This document shows positions 11,181-23,165 of a stretch of DNA of 64,000 nucleotides, piece by piece (positions within the stretch are counted from its first letter, which is position 1; every line of letters starts with the position of its first letter). Source of the stretch: Apostichopus japonicus (lineage: Eukaryota; Echinodermata; Holothuroidea; Aspidochirotida; Stichopodidae); NCBI RefSeq assembly GCF_037975245.1, contig NC_092575.1:15878310-15942309 (forward strand), in the 5' to 3' direction. The notes under the pieces were generated by a model. The model was not told the DNA's origin. It ran no database searches and saw nothing but the letters and a program-made list of their open reading frames with translations. Made by a program: the position numbers and the translations under genes.

Positions 11181-11793
11181 GTGAGATTATTGTCAGTTAA
11201 AACATAGATTACTCAGTTCCTCTTACCTTATTTTTGCTTAGTTTAGTGAACCCCAATGGTCAGAAAGGTGCGCAATAAGTTCAGTTGAAACCTTATCTGT
11301 TTGATAATTGTGAATAATCTCAAGCTTTTATCAAGCCTTCTTTTGTCTATAAGTATTCAAAAAATGTTGATAGTCATAAATATTAATATTTAACTCTGCC
11401 CCACCAACTGACTGACCATGTTCTCAAATACTGAATGAGGTGAAGGAGACCCATGCACCCGTGTTAAGAGAACAATTGTCACCTTATTTTCCAATATTAT
11501 CATCAATTGTAGTTTTAAGTTTGAGTTGGGAATGGATATTACCAGGGACAGACTGGAGAATAAATTTCTACTGGCTCAGTGATCCAGCTGGTGGCATTGA
11601 TGTGTTTAACCTCTTTTGCAATCAAGAGGTAATCATCACCTTTGACACTTCATCCTGGAGTGCCTCTGGGTGCCTTTGACAGCATTGCAACGGTTTGGAG
11701 CATATAAGCTGGTCTGTCAATCTTGAAAGATGATTGTGATAGGAAAGATGTACTTATTAGCATATTTGAATGTTTTCGCATCTTTCTGTTTAG

Positions 11794-12104
11794 ATTCTGG
11801 TATCTGTTACATCTGGGGTGACCCTCACTACCAGACCTTTGATGGTCATAATTATGACTTCCAAGGAGGATGTGATTACACCTTAGTGAGAGATTGTCAG
11901 GATGAAACATTCCATCTGGTGGCCAAACACAAGAAAGAGAAGCATGGCAAACACAGCACAGAGTTGAAGGAATTGTTATTTTACTACGACGACAAAGAAT
12001 ACAAACTGAAGGATTCTAAGAAGGTCTACATCGACGGTCACAGCGTTAAGCTACCCTACGACGGACCAGAGGGAGTGCATATAGAGAAACTTCACTCAAG
12101 TTTG
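11794..12104 (+). CDS. M3 exon A: vWD with GDPH, subtype X
   Basis: 311 nt. DSGICYIWGDPHYQTFD; the rest is almost identical to M1 and M5, including KHKKEKHGKH and KDSKKVYIDGHSVKLPYDGP. The F/A junction codon is split to give Asp, as in M5 but not M1 (Ala). Acceptor gtttag, donor gtaaga. The flanking introns do not visibly align with those around M1 or M5. Confidence 0.95.
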
Positions 12105-12669
12105 GTAAGAGTTGAAAACATCTCTGATGTGGCTGGTAGTTGAAATACAAGAAAAATCTTGCAAAATAATATTTTAAAAATATTACTGAACTAGACTATA
12201 TTTTTAATTAAAATATATACTTTCAGCAGTGGTCATTTTACCACAAAATAAACTGCCATATGTCCTGTTTGTGATTAGTTGAGAAATAATTCATCTTGTC
12301 AGCTAAATGCAAGTTTTCAGTACACAAGAAATCATTAGTTATAGTATATTCAAATCTGACAACAGATTTTTAAAAATTTAAGAAAATGAAGAAATATTCC
12401 AAAGCAAAGAAGGACTGACCTTTACTCAATCTACAGAATTGTCATAGCAGATTTTATCTAGGATTTAATCTGATTTGCATATAAGAATTGGGACAGGAAG
12501 GGACTGTGCATTAGTTTGAAGGCTGAATCTATTAGGAGGTAAAATATGATAAGTGTCCAAAAAATACCATGAAAATAGACAAGTGATGCGATTATAGTCA
12601 GTCACAAGCTATGTTACCAGACGAAGGAATAAAATATAAGAGAGACCTTTATTTTTCATTATATCATAG

Positions 12670-12825
12670 ATTTTGACTACCAACATTGGTGTTTATGTCA
12701 TCTTCGACAAACACCACGACACACATGTCGGCGTACCCACCAGCTACAGGAACAACCTCTGTGGTCTCTGTGGAAACTTTGATGGCTCAGCAGACAATGA
12801 GTACACCCTCCCTGATGGAAGCATG
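12670..12825 (+). CDS. M3 exon B: vWD end
   Basis: 156 nt, ILTTNIGVYVIFDKHHDT to LPDGSM. The N-terminal ten residues differ from M1 (NIGVYVIFD versus WFGLYINFD) whereas the rest is nearly identical. CGLCGNFDGSADNEYT. Donor gtaagg. Confidence 0.94.
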
Positions 12826-13134
12826 GTAAGGATTATGTTGTTTGGTTTCGACAGCTATATTAGTAAGCCTGGATGTATTATTATGCCTTGTTGAGACTTG
12901 TTATTACACAACAATTACTTTACAGGAGATCTTGAACAGATGAACAAACAATGCAAGCTCACTTGAAAACAAAAATTGGACACTAAGAGTGAAAATTCTT
13001 TTACTTATTAGAAGTGGATAGGTGGTTTTCAGATGATTTTCAGATGATTTTCATGGTACTGATTGCTGCTTGTTATCTTGAGCAAAGAACTTAATGCATG
13101 ATTAAAATGTTGTTATCTTTTATTTTTGGCACAG

Positions 13135-13279
13135 ACGACTATCGTAGCTGACTTTGGTAACAGCTGGACGGTGGGTGGTGGCAAAGACTGTGAACCTGAC
13201 CCTGGCACTGGTGATGAATGTGACAAAGACGATGAAAAGGATGCAGAAAAACTCTGTAAAGACATCAGCTACAAGAATG
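13135..13279 (+). CDS. M3 exon C: vWD-C8 linker
   Basis: 145 nt, TTIVADFGNSWTVGGG to ISYKN, with CDKDDEKDAEKLC, two residues longer than M1. Acceptor gcacag, donor gtaggg, phase 1. Confidence 0.93.
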
Positions 13280-13561
13280 GTAGGGTACCTCAAAGGTTTC
13301 CTGTTTAGAACACAACTGGAGAGGAAGGCTTGAAATTAATAAAAAACTGTAAATTGTACATTTTATCAAACTTGCTTAACTTAAAAAAAAATCAAATGAG
13401 TAAAATACTTTGTAGTACAGAAAACCTTAAAGTGCCTAGGAGCCCCAACTGTCAAGGGGCCTCCAAGGTCACAGGGTATCTGTGAACATTTTCAGGCTAG
13501 ACATAACTACTTTCTTCTCTTTTGAAGGGTTCTTCCTCACCCCTCGCCAAAATTAATTCCA

Positions 13562-13586
13562 GGGGTGGGGGTGGGGGTGGGGGAGG
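13562..13586 (+). repeat. G-quadruplex-type motif
   Basis: Four G runs of 4-5 separated by single T residues, followed by agg, in the M3 C/D intron. This pattern fits a short-loop parallel G-quadruplex on the coding strand. Confidence 0.75.
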
Positions 13587-13920
13587 TAAGCATATGTCAC
13601 CTTAGAGCCATGGAGGGTGGTAATCCAGCACTGTGTTCAAACCGTGATTTGAGTATGGTTAAATCTTTATCATAACCAGTGATTAGACCGACTAATCTTT
13701 TAAGCCATGATTGGGTCATGTTGGGCTAGATCCCTACTTAGGCCATGTGCACCCTCACCCTTGGTTTACATACCCAGCGTCCTTGAAAATACTGAAGCTA
13801 GCTGTATCATTCTATTTCTTACTATGCATGTGTAGCCTGGTGAGTATTTTCTTTGTATGATACCTGAAATAGTCAGTTTCCTTTGGTTCATCACTGTTTA
13901 ATCATTTTTTCATACTTCAG

Positions 13921-14103
13921 GTCCCTTCAAGGATTGCCATGACTTTGTAAATCCAGATCCATTCTACGATGCCTGCGTACAGGACATGTGTGAAGATCTT
14001 GATAACGATGACCTCATATGTCAACACTTTTCTGAGTACGCCAGCGTCTGTCGGGCTCAGGGAGGAGATCCCGGAGACTGGAGGGAGGAAGAGGGAATAT
14101 GTC
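13921..14103 (+). CDS. M3 exon D: C8 domain
   Basis: 183 nt, GPFKDCHDFVNPDPFYDAC to REEEGIC. Differs from M1 by only a couple of residues (KDC for KAC, FSEY for FAEY). Donor gtaagt. Confidence 0.94.
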
Positions 14104-14742
14104 GTAAGTTGTCCATCCTTTTTTCAGCTCCTGCCTAGTTGAATGCAACATATATGTATCGTTTTGCTTCTAATTGGTTCGCATAAAGCAGTACAGCTCA
14201 CACTTAGGAAATGCTGAGCTGAAAAAGTTCTGAAGTAGAAGAGCTGGCTCAAGAGTCCCCTCTCGTATGGAAGTGGTTCCAAGGAATATGTAACCGAATC
14301 CACACTTCCAAAAGTGCAAAAAAAAAATACACAAAGAAAATGTGAGAATTTGTATTACTATTAATTTTAATTTTAATAATAAAAAATTCATTCATTATTC
14401 TAATTAGATGTCTTGAAACTAAGGAATTCTTTTCCTCCTTCATTTTTGTATAATTTTCCCTTCAATATTATTATTTTTTATTCATCTCAATTTGAGATTT
14501 TTCTTGGGTTGTCTGTTGCTTCTGTTAAGACGAAAATAGTTTCTCTTCATATTTGTAACTTATCTGAGCTACCAACTCTTTCCCTGTCCATAGTTCAGTC
14601 CTCTAATTTTATTGTTTTTCTTTCCATTTTTGTAAATTAATTTCTTTTTTTGTTCATACTCTTCTTATCACCTTTTGTTTTTAGAGCTAATTATAAGCTG
14701 ATTGCGATTCCTTAAACACATTTTAACAATTATTCTCCTCAG

Positions 14743-14948
14743 CATTCACTTGCCCAGCTGGATTTATATACGACAGCTGCGCTACACCTTGCCCAGCGAC
14801 CTGTTCCGATAGGAGAGCTCCCAATAAGTGTAATATTCCAGGTTGCATTGAGACTTGCACATGTCCAAAAGGTCGCATCTTGGAGAACGACAGATGCGTT
14901 GGATGCAGTCGTTGTGGATGTACGACATCTAATGGGGAATATGTGCCT
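14743..14948 (+). CDS. M3 exon E: TIL domain with an extra cysteine
   Basis: 206 nt, PFTCPAGFIYDSC to NGEYVP. Twelve cysteines rather than the eleven of other TIL exons: the end reads CVGCSRCGC where M1 has CVGALNCGC. The extra Cys could pair between chains. Donor gtaagt. Confidence 0.93.
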
Positions 14949-15783
14949 GTAAGTACAAACAAACTGATTTCAAATTAAGTAACATTTTCTTTTCTTTTTT
15001 TGACCTACAGGCAAACTCTCATGTACTTTGAAACAACAGTACAATTTTTCATCTTTAAAAAAAAAAAAAAATTTGTGATATTTCTGCCAAAATTATCTCT
15101 CATTAAGTCAGTTGCAATTGATGACTTGAAGGCACACTGTCCTTCCGTAGCATTTTTTCACTCAATCCTAGAAAATAGGAAGAGCAATTACTTAACTGTC
15201 CCATTCAACGGCTCATGTCTTTGGCGGCACTTTCTGTTGTCCAACAAATTATTTAGTTGAACGAGTTGAACTATTTGAGACCATTCAAATTCTGCCCAGC
15301 TACAGTTTAAAGGAGATGGTGGTACAATTTATTACAAGCATAAGATGGGGCTTGTCAAAAGTTGTGCCACAACACAGCATGGCCAGTGGCATGCACAGGA
15401 TATCAAAGGTGGGAAGGAGGGGAGTGGTGTCAACCAAAAGTAAAAATACTCTTCATTTTAGGCATGTGGATGAAAAGGGTATGTACACTTGTCAAGTGGT
15501 CCAAATCTACCTTGACTGAATGTAAAAAATCCCACAACTGTGCCATTGGTTGGTGCTGGAAGGCTGGGGGCATGACTCCCTCCCCTGCCCCACCCCCTTT
15601 GAGCATGCCACTGATCATTGCTAAATCTAAGGTGGTGTTTTCATGCTGGAGGATTCTGTGTGCTTCCTTTTGCCTTGTTATTCCACAACAGGAAATTGCA
15701 TTACGTAGAGTAAATGGTTAACATAGTTGTGACAGGCAGTGTCATTAGTCACCTTACAAGCCAATTTGACACTCTTCTTGCAG

Positions 15784-15958
15784 ACTGGTGAAACTTACAT
15801 CAATGAAAATTGTACAGAGTCATGTTACTGTAAGAAAGGTAAGCTGACATGCACCCCCGTTTCCTGTGGAGACAACGAAATCTGTACGACGAGGAACGAT
15901 GAAAGAGGTTGCTACTGCGACCATGGTTACGAACTCATTGATGAGTCATGCCAGCGCG
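15784..15958 (+). CDS. M3 exon F: TILa/EGF-like
   Basis: 175 nt, TGETYINENCTESCYC to DESCQR. Sequon NCTE. The EGF-like end CYCDHGYELIDESC lacks the GDG of most modules, like M1, supporting their common subtype. Donor gtgagt. Confidence 0.91.
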
Positions 15959-16389
15959 GTGAGTAACATTTTACATTTATGGTACCAATGAAACTTTACC
16001 CAATATTTGATGAATTTAGGTCTAGTTCAGAAGAAAAGACAAGTCTTGATTAAAAACTGAAAGCAAATATGCTCTTCGTCTTGATTTAATTTGTAAGAAA
16101 AACCGATCGACATTGCCTTAAGATATTTCATCACCATTGTAATACAAACAATTTGAAACATGAATGGTCTGGTCCATGAATGGGTCGTTTGGGTCATTAA
16201 ACTGAAACTCTTAAACCTTTAAACGTTTTTGATGAAAGTAAATTTTTCTAATATTTTCATTTAACCTGTCAAATATTTGTTTGGATTATTTTGTTTAATG
16301 AACAATTATTATTTATAAGCAAATAAATGAGTGCAAAACTGACTTCAAGTGGGAAATCATGACAAGATCTTGAAAGAGAGACAAAACTG

Positions 16390-16462
16390 TTGGCTTGAAT
16401 GGAATCCAAACCAGGGACCAAAGCAATTCAAGTCCAGTTCATTCAACTCAGCTATCTGGCCC
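16390..16462 (-). repeat. tRNA-derived relic (SINE head?)
   Basis: On the minus strand the sequence reads like a degraded tRNA: an A-box-like tagctgagttgaa, then about 30 nt later a B-box-like tggtttggattcc. The acceptor stem does not pair, so it is not a working tRNA gene. Lies in the M3/M4 intron. Confidence 0.4.
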
Positions 16463-16566
16463 TTGATCTGTGCTGGTCACTTTGTAATCAGGAATAAATA
16501 TTTATCATATTATGTAATATTTATATTACTAAAGTTTTGTCTTTTTTTCATCTTTCTCTTTTACAG

Positions 16567-16886
16567 CTCCTGGTGCTTGCATTATTTGGGGAGATCCGCA
16601 TTACGTCACTTTTGACGAAGTTTCCTACAACTTCCAAGGTGACTGCGAATATACCCTCGTCAGAAATTGCGATAACAGCACGTCCACCCCCAGCTTCCAT
16701 CTGGTCTCCAACAACTTCAGGATCAACCCCTCCGACTCTGTCTCCTACCTCAGAGAGCTCAGGCTGGAGTACAATGGAACGGAGTATGAGCTCCTCTCTG
16801 GAGGAGAAGTCAGGGTGAACAGAGTGACGGTGACACCCCCGTACTATGATGGTATGGTCTACATCGACTACAGTGGTATGGATCTG
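16567..16886 (+). CDS. M4 exon A: vWD with GDPH, subtype Y
   Basis: 320 nt. APGACIIWGDPHYVTFDEV, then NFQGDCEYTLVRNC. Sequons DNSTS and YNGTE. Shares with M2 the block SFHLVSNN.RINPSDSVSYLREL; one change, VNRV for VNGV, in the conserved RVNGVTV turn. Acceptor ttacag, donor gtaagt. Confidence 0.95.
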
Positions 16887-17304
16887 GTAAGTTATGAACT
16901 AAACAGCATATCACAAGTTGGTCAACTTAAACTAAATTAATTTTGATTTTCAAATTCAAAATTCACAACACACACAAAGAATCATGCATCTTTACTTTCT
17001 TTGGTAAATAGAAATAACTACTGCATTAGGCCATGCAAACAAATGGAATATTTTGAATAAATTGCTTTGTGAATAATGCCAACTTTTTTCCAATGCTTGA
17101 AATTTGAAGAATAGTTTCAAGAATAGTTGCAAGAAACATAAACTGTACTGTGTTACTTTAATATTCTCTAAAGATACTAAACACTACAAAATGTTCAAAG
17201 TTAATTTGAAGGGAGCAGAAGAGAGATATTACCAGTCATACCTCAGTATTTTCAATGATTCTGCCAAATTTGTTCATAATTATCTCATTTTTCTCTTTTT
17301 ACAG

Positions 17305-17460
17305 TTTTTGGAAACTAACTTTGGCCTGCTTGTGTTCTACAATCTTGGATATGATGCAAGAGTAGAGATACCCAGTGCCTTGATGGGTCTTATCTGTGGA
17401 CTCTGCGGTAACTATGACGAAGATAACAACAATGAATACCAGTTACCAGATGGAAGTATG
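17305..17460 (+). CDS. M4 exon B: vWD end
   Basis: 156 nt, FLETNFGLLVFYNLGYDA to LPDGSM. CGLCGNYDEDNNNEYQLPDG: unlike its subtype partner M2, the calcium-type loop and LPDG turn are intact. Donor gtaagt. Confidence 0.94.
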
Positions 17461-18099
17461 GTAAGTGGAATTTTAGTCTCAGATTAACCATAAATGAAAT
17501 TACACATAAATGAAATCAGAGAATTCGAAAATTAAACTTCATTGGTCCAACTCTCAGAATCATAGCTTTGTTCCATGGATAAGGTTTATGAAAATAAAAA
17601 AAAAGACAGCAATTAATTTATTCATTTCATTGAGAAAATTTCAATGTTGCAGTATTCCATAACACTCACACGAGAACAACACATCAAATAATTTCTTTCT
17701 AACTTGAAAACCATTTTATAAGTTTGAAAAACATCAGCAATTGTGACAAAAAGTTTATTTTTGATGCTGATTACGGATGGGTGAAATCACTTCTGAAGGA
17801 TCGAACACTGTTCACACTTATTAATGAACCAAAATAAAACCAAACAAGCAAAAAAATGTCATGTGTTGGATGATGTTCGTTTTATTTTGTGGTTTTGGTC
17901 AGTAGGGATAAGTTAAGAATTTGAACATAAACACTATTTTGCAATCAATAACAGGACTAGTCAACCAGATTTAGTGTTCGGTGTTCACTTATTACTGAAT
18001 GGAGAGTAAAATATGTGAGTTGATTCTTTTTAATCTTATTGTGAAAACATCATTGTTCATACTTTTTGTTCTTACTAAGTATTGTTTTTAAATTTATAG

Positions 18100-18247
18100 G
18101 CAATGACTGCAACAGACTTTGGCAACTACTGGCAAACTGGCCAAAGAGAATGTATCCCTGACCCAGGACCCCTCGATCCATGTGACTCCGAGTCACCCAC
18201 TTTTGATCAAGCTCAAGACCTTTGCTATTATCTTATAGATACTTCAG
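18100..18247 (+). CDS. M4 exon C: vWD-C8 linker
   Basis: 148 nt, AMTATDFGNYWQTGQREC to LIDTSG, with DPGPLDPCDSESPT. One residue longer at the start than M2. Acceptor ttatag, donor gttaga. Confidence 0.92.
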
Positions 18248-18761
18248 GTTAGAATCTTTCTTGTTTGATCTCTTTTACCTTTTTTTAGTTACTAACCCAC
18301 CAACAAAGAGTTCACTTTGCTGTTTAATTTTTACAGCATACTCTAGATAATTTGATACATTTTCTTTTAAAATCTTTGGAACTTAAAAAATTTATTTGAT
18401 AAGTCATTTGTTATTTCATCTAAGGCCAAATATGAATAGATCATTTAGTGGGTATGTGCTACTTTTTAATCATTTTGTTTATCTTAGTGGTGGTGGGGGG
18501 AGTGGTGGAGGTAAAAAACTCTGTGTCTTTTATCATCTGTTCGAACCAATTTTGAAGGATACCTACAATGAATCAGGTAATTACAAATATTATTAATAAA
18601 TTAAATATGGTGAAAAGAGAATCCTTTGTTGAGTTGTTGACATTAAACAACTTTAATTTGATTGCAATGGTTACCTTTTATTTTGGAGAAGATACTATGT
18701 GTTTTCACTTTGTAACTTTTCTATTTTGTAAATTATTTTGTCATTCTTATGAACCCTCCAG

Positions 18762-18944
18762 GTCCATTTGAAGACTGTTTGGACGTGGTTGATCCCTCTC
18801 CTTACTACAGTGGTTGTATTTATGACCTCTGCTACACCCTTCCCGACGAAGACCTCCTCTGTGATAGTCTGACCACTTACGCACAAGCGTGTCGAGAGGC
18901 GGGAGTTTCCCTAGGAGACTGGAGGAGTGATGTCAGTCAGTGCC
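18762..18944 (+). CDS. M4 exon D: C8 domain
   Basis: 183 nt, GPFEDCLDVVDPSPYYSGC to SDVSQC. Subtype Y, six cysteines. Donor gtgagt. Confidence 0.94.
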
Positions 18945-19187
18945 GTGAGTAACCACTAACATCATCTCTTTTGAACCTTTACATTTAAAAAATACCGCAA
19001 AAAATATATATCTCTTGATTTAGGTGATGCACCAGACCCTAAGATCTTATGGATACACATTTTTGAATTTTTGGGGGAATAATATGTTAACATGGTAACA
19101 TAGCAAAATGAATTACTTGACAATTGTCTCTGGAGATTTTGAGGATGTATTAGACAATACCCAACACCTGGTCTGTCTTCAGAAATG

Positions 19188-19326
19188 AATTATTTATTTA
19201 TTTATTTGTTTTGCCACAAAAGTACAAAGTGGAGGGAAGTCTTCCATGAAGCTTAAAAGCTTAACAATGTGGAAGACTCCCTGAAGAAAGAAAAGAAAAG
19301 AAAAAAAAAATATATATATATATATA
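19188..19326. repeat. Repeat with nested inverted repeat and (TA)n
   Basis: A (TTTA)n stretch, then arms 19233-19246 and 19270-19282 (agggaagtcttcca against tggaagactccct, one base off), enclosing two AAGCTT copies, then A-rich sequence and a (TA)n microsatellite. Probably an interspersed repeat in the M4 D/E intron. Confidence 0.6.
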
Positions 19327-19796
19327 AACAAAATTACAGTTAAAACAAACCAGCAATCCATCATGTGGTCTTGAAATGGAAATTACAGAATATTCCTTTC
19401 TAACAGTAGAAGGATTCAAAATGTTCTGTGTAGTTTGGGCGAGCTGGTGTGCAACCTAGTGACATGATGTAGAGTGAATTTCTTTTTCATGTTTATGATT
19501 GCTCAATAAAAACAACGAAAAACAAAAAAACAAAACATCCTGTGATGTGTTTTAAGCCAGAAAGCAGATACTGCTGAACCCCAACAATGAAAAAAGGAAA
19601 ATATGTTACACATTTTGAAGGCAGTCTGTACAATGAAAGTGAAAACCATCTATGACCAAACAGGAAAGGCTAACAGTAACATTCTAAACATGCAAAAGCA
19701 GTCTTTATGTTATCACATTGCTAAGGAGTGACTATATACGCAGTATTACATACATTTTCTCCTCCTCTGAATATTATTATTATTTTCCAAAATCAG

Positions 19797-20002
19797 CAAT
19801 TACCTGCCCAAGTGGTATGACCTATGATCCCTGTGGACCTGCCTGTCCCCCTACCTGCTCTGACAGAAGTGGTTCGAGACATTGCCCGACTGACCATTGC
19901 ACAGAGATGTGTGGTTGTCCTGACGGTCAGGTACTGGACGGGAACCGGTGTGTCTTTACCTACCAGTGTGGATGTGTGATGGAAGGTGGACTCTACCTTT
20001 CG
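19797..20002 (+). CDS. M4 exon E: TIL domain
   Basis: 206 nt, PITCPSGMTYDPC to GGLYLS. The usual ETCRCPDG reads EMCGCPDG here. Acceptor aatcag, donor gtaata (weak). Confidence 0.92.
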
Positions 20003-20297
20003 GTAATACAGATTCATTTTTTCTTCACTTTTGTGGCTGTGTTTAATCTAAAACAAGTCGGCAAATATTGTCCAAAATACTAGAAACTGTAAATCTTTCA
20101 TAATCAACAACCTCCTGATATTCATGAATATAGTCACATTATTTGGTTGATTTTTTTTATATTTTTTTTATTCCAGTATAAATATAAATTTATGAGTAGG
20201 ATAAGACGTACATAAAGGAAACATTTTATTACTTAAAAATCTTACTTAAAATCCTACAATAAACATTATTTATTTTCTTTCATTGTTTCTGACATAG

Positions 20298-20472
20298 CCT
20301 GGAGATGAGTACACATTTGACGACTGTAGCAGACGATGTTCCTGTACTGACGGTGAGCTGACCTGCGAAGATTTGTCGTGCGACGTCGACGCCTATTGTG
20401 GTATTAAGAACGGAGTCCGCGACTGCTACTGTCGTGACGGGTACAGCGGTGATGGCGAGTCTTGTTCAGAGG
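20298..20472 (+). CDS. M4 exon F: TILa/EGF-like
   Basis: 175 nt, PGDEYTFDDCSRRCSC to GESCSE. GIKNGVRDCYC and GYSGDG are as in M0 and M2. Codons are locally GC-richer than the neighbouring exons (gacgtcgacgcc). Donor gtaggt. Confidence 0.92.
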
Positions 20473-21143
20473 GTAGGTGAACCTGTTAATTAAACAAAAA
20501 ATGTGATTATTGGAGAATTCTTGCAATTCCTGTTAAGTTGAAAAACTCCTTGAAAATAAATGTAACTTCACTGATAAGGAATGAAAGCAAATCTGATGCA
20601 ATTGTGATGTAAGAGGAACTAAATGTAAGGCTGATTGTTTTTGCAGATTTTGTATACAGATAAAGTGGAAAAAACAATAAATAGATACTTAACATTATCA
20701 AATTAGCAGGTAGAGTCATTTTATTTACAGAAGTGACATAAGAGGTATGCCACTTTTTATTACAGATTCACATATTTTAGGGAAATTTTCATTGCTAATG
20801 GTACAAAGGAATTTTAAGCTGTTAAAATAGCCCCACCAGATGTTAATTATAACAAAAATCTGAATTTTACGCGTACATTATACAAGGTGTCAAATGTTTG
20901 TTTTGAAAGAAATGCTGCAGAAAGTTTTGGAGAGAAATCTACCATTGTTACATTAATTCTTCGAGCTAACAATATTGTATTGTGTGCATAGTAGGAAAAT
21001 AGTAATTTGACAATTGAACGATTCAAATGCTTTAATGTTTTGGTGTGGTGCTTCTACGATCTCTGCTTATATAGCCCTCACTATTGACTAATTCAGGATA
21101 CTACCTTACACCTCTTTGTCAATATCTTTCTATCTTCATATAG

Positions 21144-21454
21144 ATTCTGGTATCTGTTACATCTGGGGTGACCCTCACTACCAGACCTTCGATGGTCATA
21201 ATTATGACTTCCAAGGAGGATGTGATTACACCTTAGTGAGAGATTGTCAGGATGAAACATTCCATCTGGTGGCCAAACACAAGAAAGAGAAACATGGCAA
21301 ACACAGCACAGAGTTGAAGGAATTGTTATTTTACTTTGACGACAAAGAATACAAACTGAAGGATTCTAAGAAGGTCTACATTGACGGTCATAGTGTTAAG
21401 CTACCCTACGATGGACCTGAAGGAGTTTATATAGACAAAGTGCATTCTAGAATA
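21144..21454 (+). CDS. M5 exon A: vWD with GDPH, subtype X
   Basis: 311 nt. DSGICYIWGDPHYQTFD; third copy of the subtype X exon. It differs from M3 mainly at YFDDK and in the last dozen residues (GVYIDKVHSRI). Acceptor tatag, donor gtgagt, phase 0. Confidence 0.95.
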
Positions 21455-21477
21455 GTGAGTGAAGAAGACTTCAATTT

Positions 21478-21730
21478 TACATAAAATTTTACGTACAAAC
21501 TTTATCTTCATGAAAACTAAAATAGAGCTTAACTGAATTATTCTAAGTTTCGTAGATGGTCCCCATTTGTTGGAGGCTGTGACACAAACTTGTACATAAA
21601 AAACTTTGTCTGCATTACAACTAAATTAAACTTAATTAAATTATTCAATGTTTCATAGATGGTCCCCATTTGTTGGCGGCTGCGACATAAAATTGTACAT
21701 ACAAATTCTACCTGCATTACAACTAACGTG
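21478..21730. repeat. Tandem repeat, period about 103 bp
   Basis: gatggtccccatttgttgg recurs at 21555 and 21658, each followed by ggctg.gaca and a gcattacaacta segment; a partial third, more diverged copy precedes them from about 21478. It starts a few tens of bases after the M5 exon A donor. Confidence 0.8.
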
Positions 21731-22131
21731 AAAATTAATGGAAAAAAAATATATAGTTACTTAATGATAATAATAATATACAGTTCTTATAAAGCGCAAA
21801 AAACATTAAAAACATCTCGATGCGCTGAAGAAAAGAAAAGAAAAAAAAAGGGAAAAAAAAAGCACAGAAACCTAAAAAACAACACAGACAGAAATACTTG
21901 TCTGATATGAGGGAATAGCACTCTGTTTGTACAAGTGGATTGATTTGTGTTAAAGACAATTATTTCAGTATAGTCTTGGTATTTTAAGTATTCCCATAGC
22001 TTCGACCTTTATAAAAGTCTATATTTGGTGTGACGAGAGCTTGTCCTTGTAAAAATATACTAGTTGAACAATTCTGTCAGAATGAAAATCAAACCTGCTA
22101 AAATTCATTGTTGCTTTTCACTTCTATACAG

Positions 22132-22287
22132 ATTTTGACTACCTCGTTTGGTCTGTACATCAACTTTGACAAATACCACGACACACACGTTGGCGTACCA
22201 ACCAGCTATAGGAACAAACTCTGTGGTCTCTGTGGAGACTTTGACGGCTCAGCAGACAACGAGTACACCCTTCCTGATGGAAGCACG
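22132..22287 (+). CDS. M5 exon B: vWD end
   Basis: 156 nt, ILTTSFGLYINFDKYHDT to LPDGST, with CGLCGDFDGSADNEYT. Closer to M1 than to M3 at its start. Donor gtaagg, as in M1 and M3. The next intron is the shortest in the window (133 bp). Confidence 0.94.
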
Positions 22288-22420
22288 GTAAGGGGTGAAA
22301 TATATTGCTTTTTATTGGACTTGAAATATATTTTGTACAAATACTTTCATGATGCTGGTTGCTACTTATTCTTGTTGTATCTTGCATAGAATGTTACCTT
22401 ACTTCCTTCTTTCTCCTAAG

Positions 22421-22565
22421 ACTACTATTGTAGCTGACTTTGGTAACAGCTGGACGGTGGGTGGTGGCAAGGACTGTGAACCTGACCCTGGCACCGGTGA
22501 TGAATGTGACAAACACGATGAAAAGGAAGCAGAAAAACTCTGTAAAGACATCAGTTACAAGAATG
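22421..22565 (+). CDS. M5 exon C: vWD-C8 linker
   Basis: 145 nt, TTIVADFGNSWTVGGG to ISYKN, CDKHDEKEAEKLC. Acceptor tcctaag is the same as in M1, including the preceding pyrimidines, so a few intronic bases are shared. Donor gtaggt. Confidence 0.93.
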
Positions 22566-22982
22566 GTAGGTTACCTGGTCTTCTTGCACAGAATAATTCC
22601 ATGATGTAAACTTTAAAGAATAGACTGCTGTAATAGAAATCTGAAATATTTCTTTCCTCCTTGAACCTCTCATAGTGGTAGTAATTCTCCTCTGTTTATC
22701 TATCAATTACTTTTAGTATTAATGATAATCTCTATTATCTATTCCTCACCCGACATTTATTTAGTTTTGACCAGCATTCATTACAAAGTCTCATAAAGCC
22801 TCCTTTTTATTTTAGAACATGAACATGTTTTTCGTCCAGCAGTATTTTAAATCCAACTGAAGAATATTTGGACTTTGTTTGAAAAATTGTCCAATTGTCT
22901 TTTCCTATATACTCAGATTATTTTTACAAATCATGTCCAATTATGGTCATTGTCAACTCTTGGTTATGCTTTTGTCCTTCAG

Positions 22983-23165
22983 GTCCTTTCAAGGCTTGCC
23001 ATGACTTTGTAAATCCAGATCCATTCTACGATGCCTGCGTACAGGACATGTGCGAAGATCTCGATAACGGCGACCTCATATGTCAACACTTTGCTGAGTA
23101 CGCCAGCGCTTGTAGGGCTCAGGGAGGAGATCCCGGAGACTGGAGGGAGGAAGAGGGAATATGTC
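22983..23165 (+). CDS. M5 exon D: C8 domain
   Basis: 183 nt, GPFKACHDFVNPDPFYDAC to REEEGIC. Subtype X; EDLDNGDLIC and EYASACRAQ distinguish it from M1 and M3. Donor gtaagt. Confidence 0.94.

Noticed and set aside
16390-16462. Functional tRNA gene on the minus strand
   Set aside because: A- and B-box-like pieces exist but the acceptor and anticodon stems do not pair; kept only as a relic.
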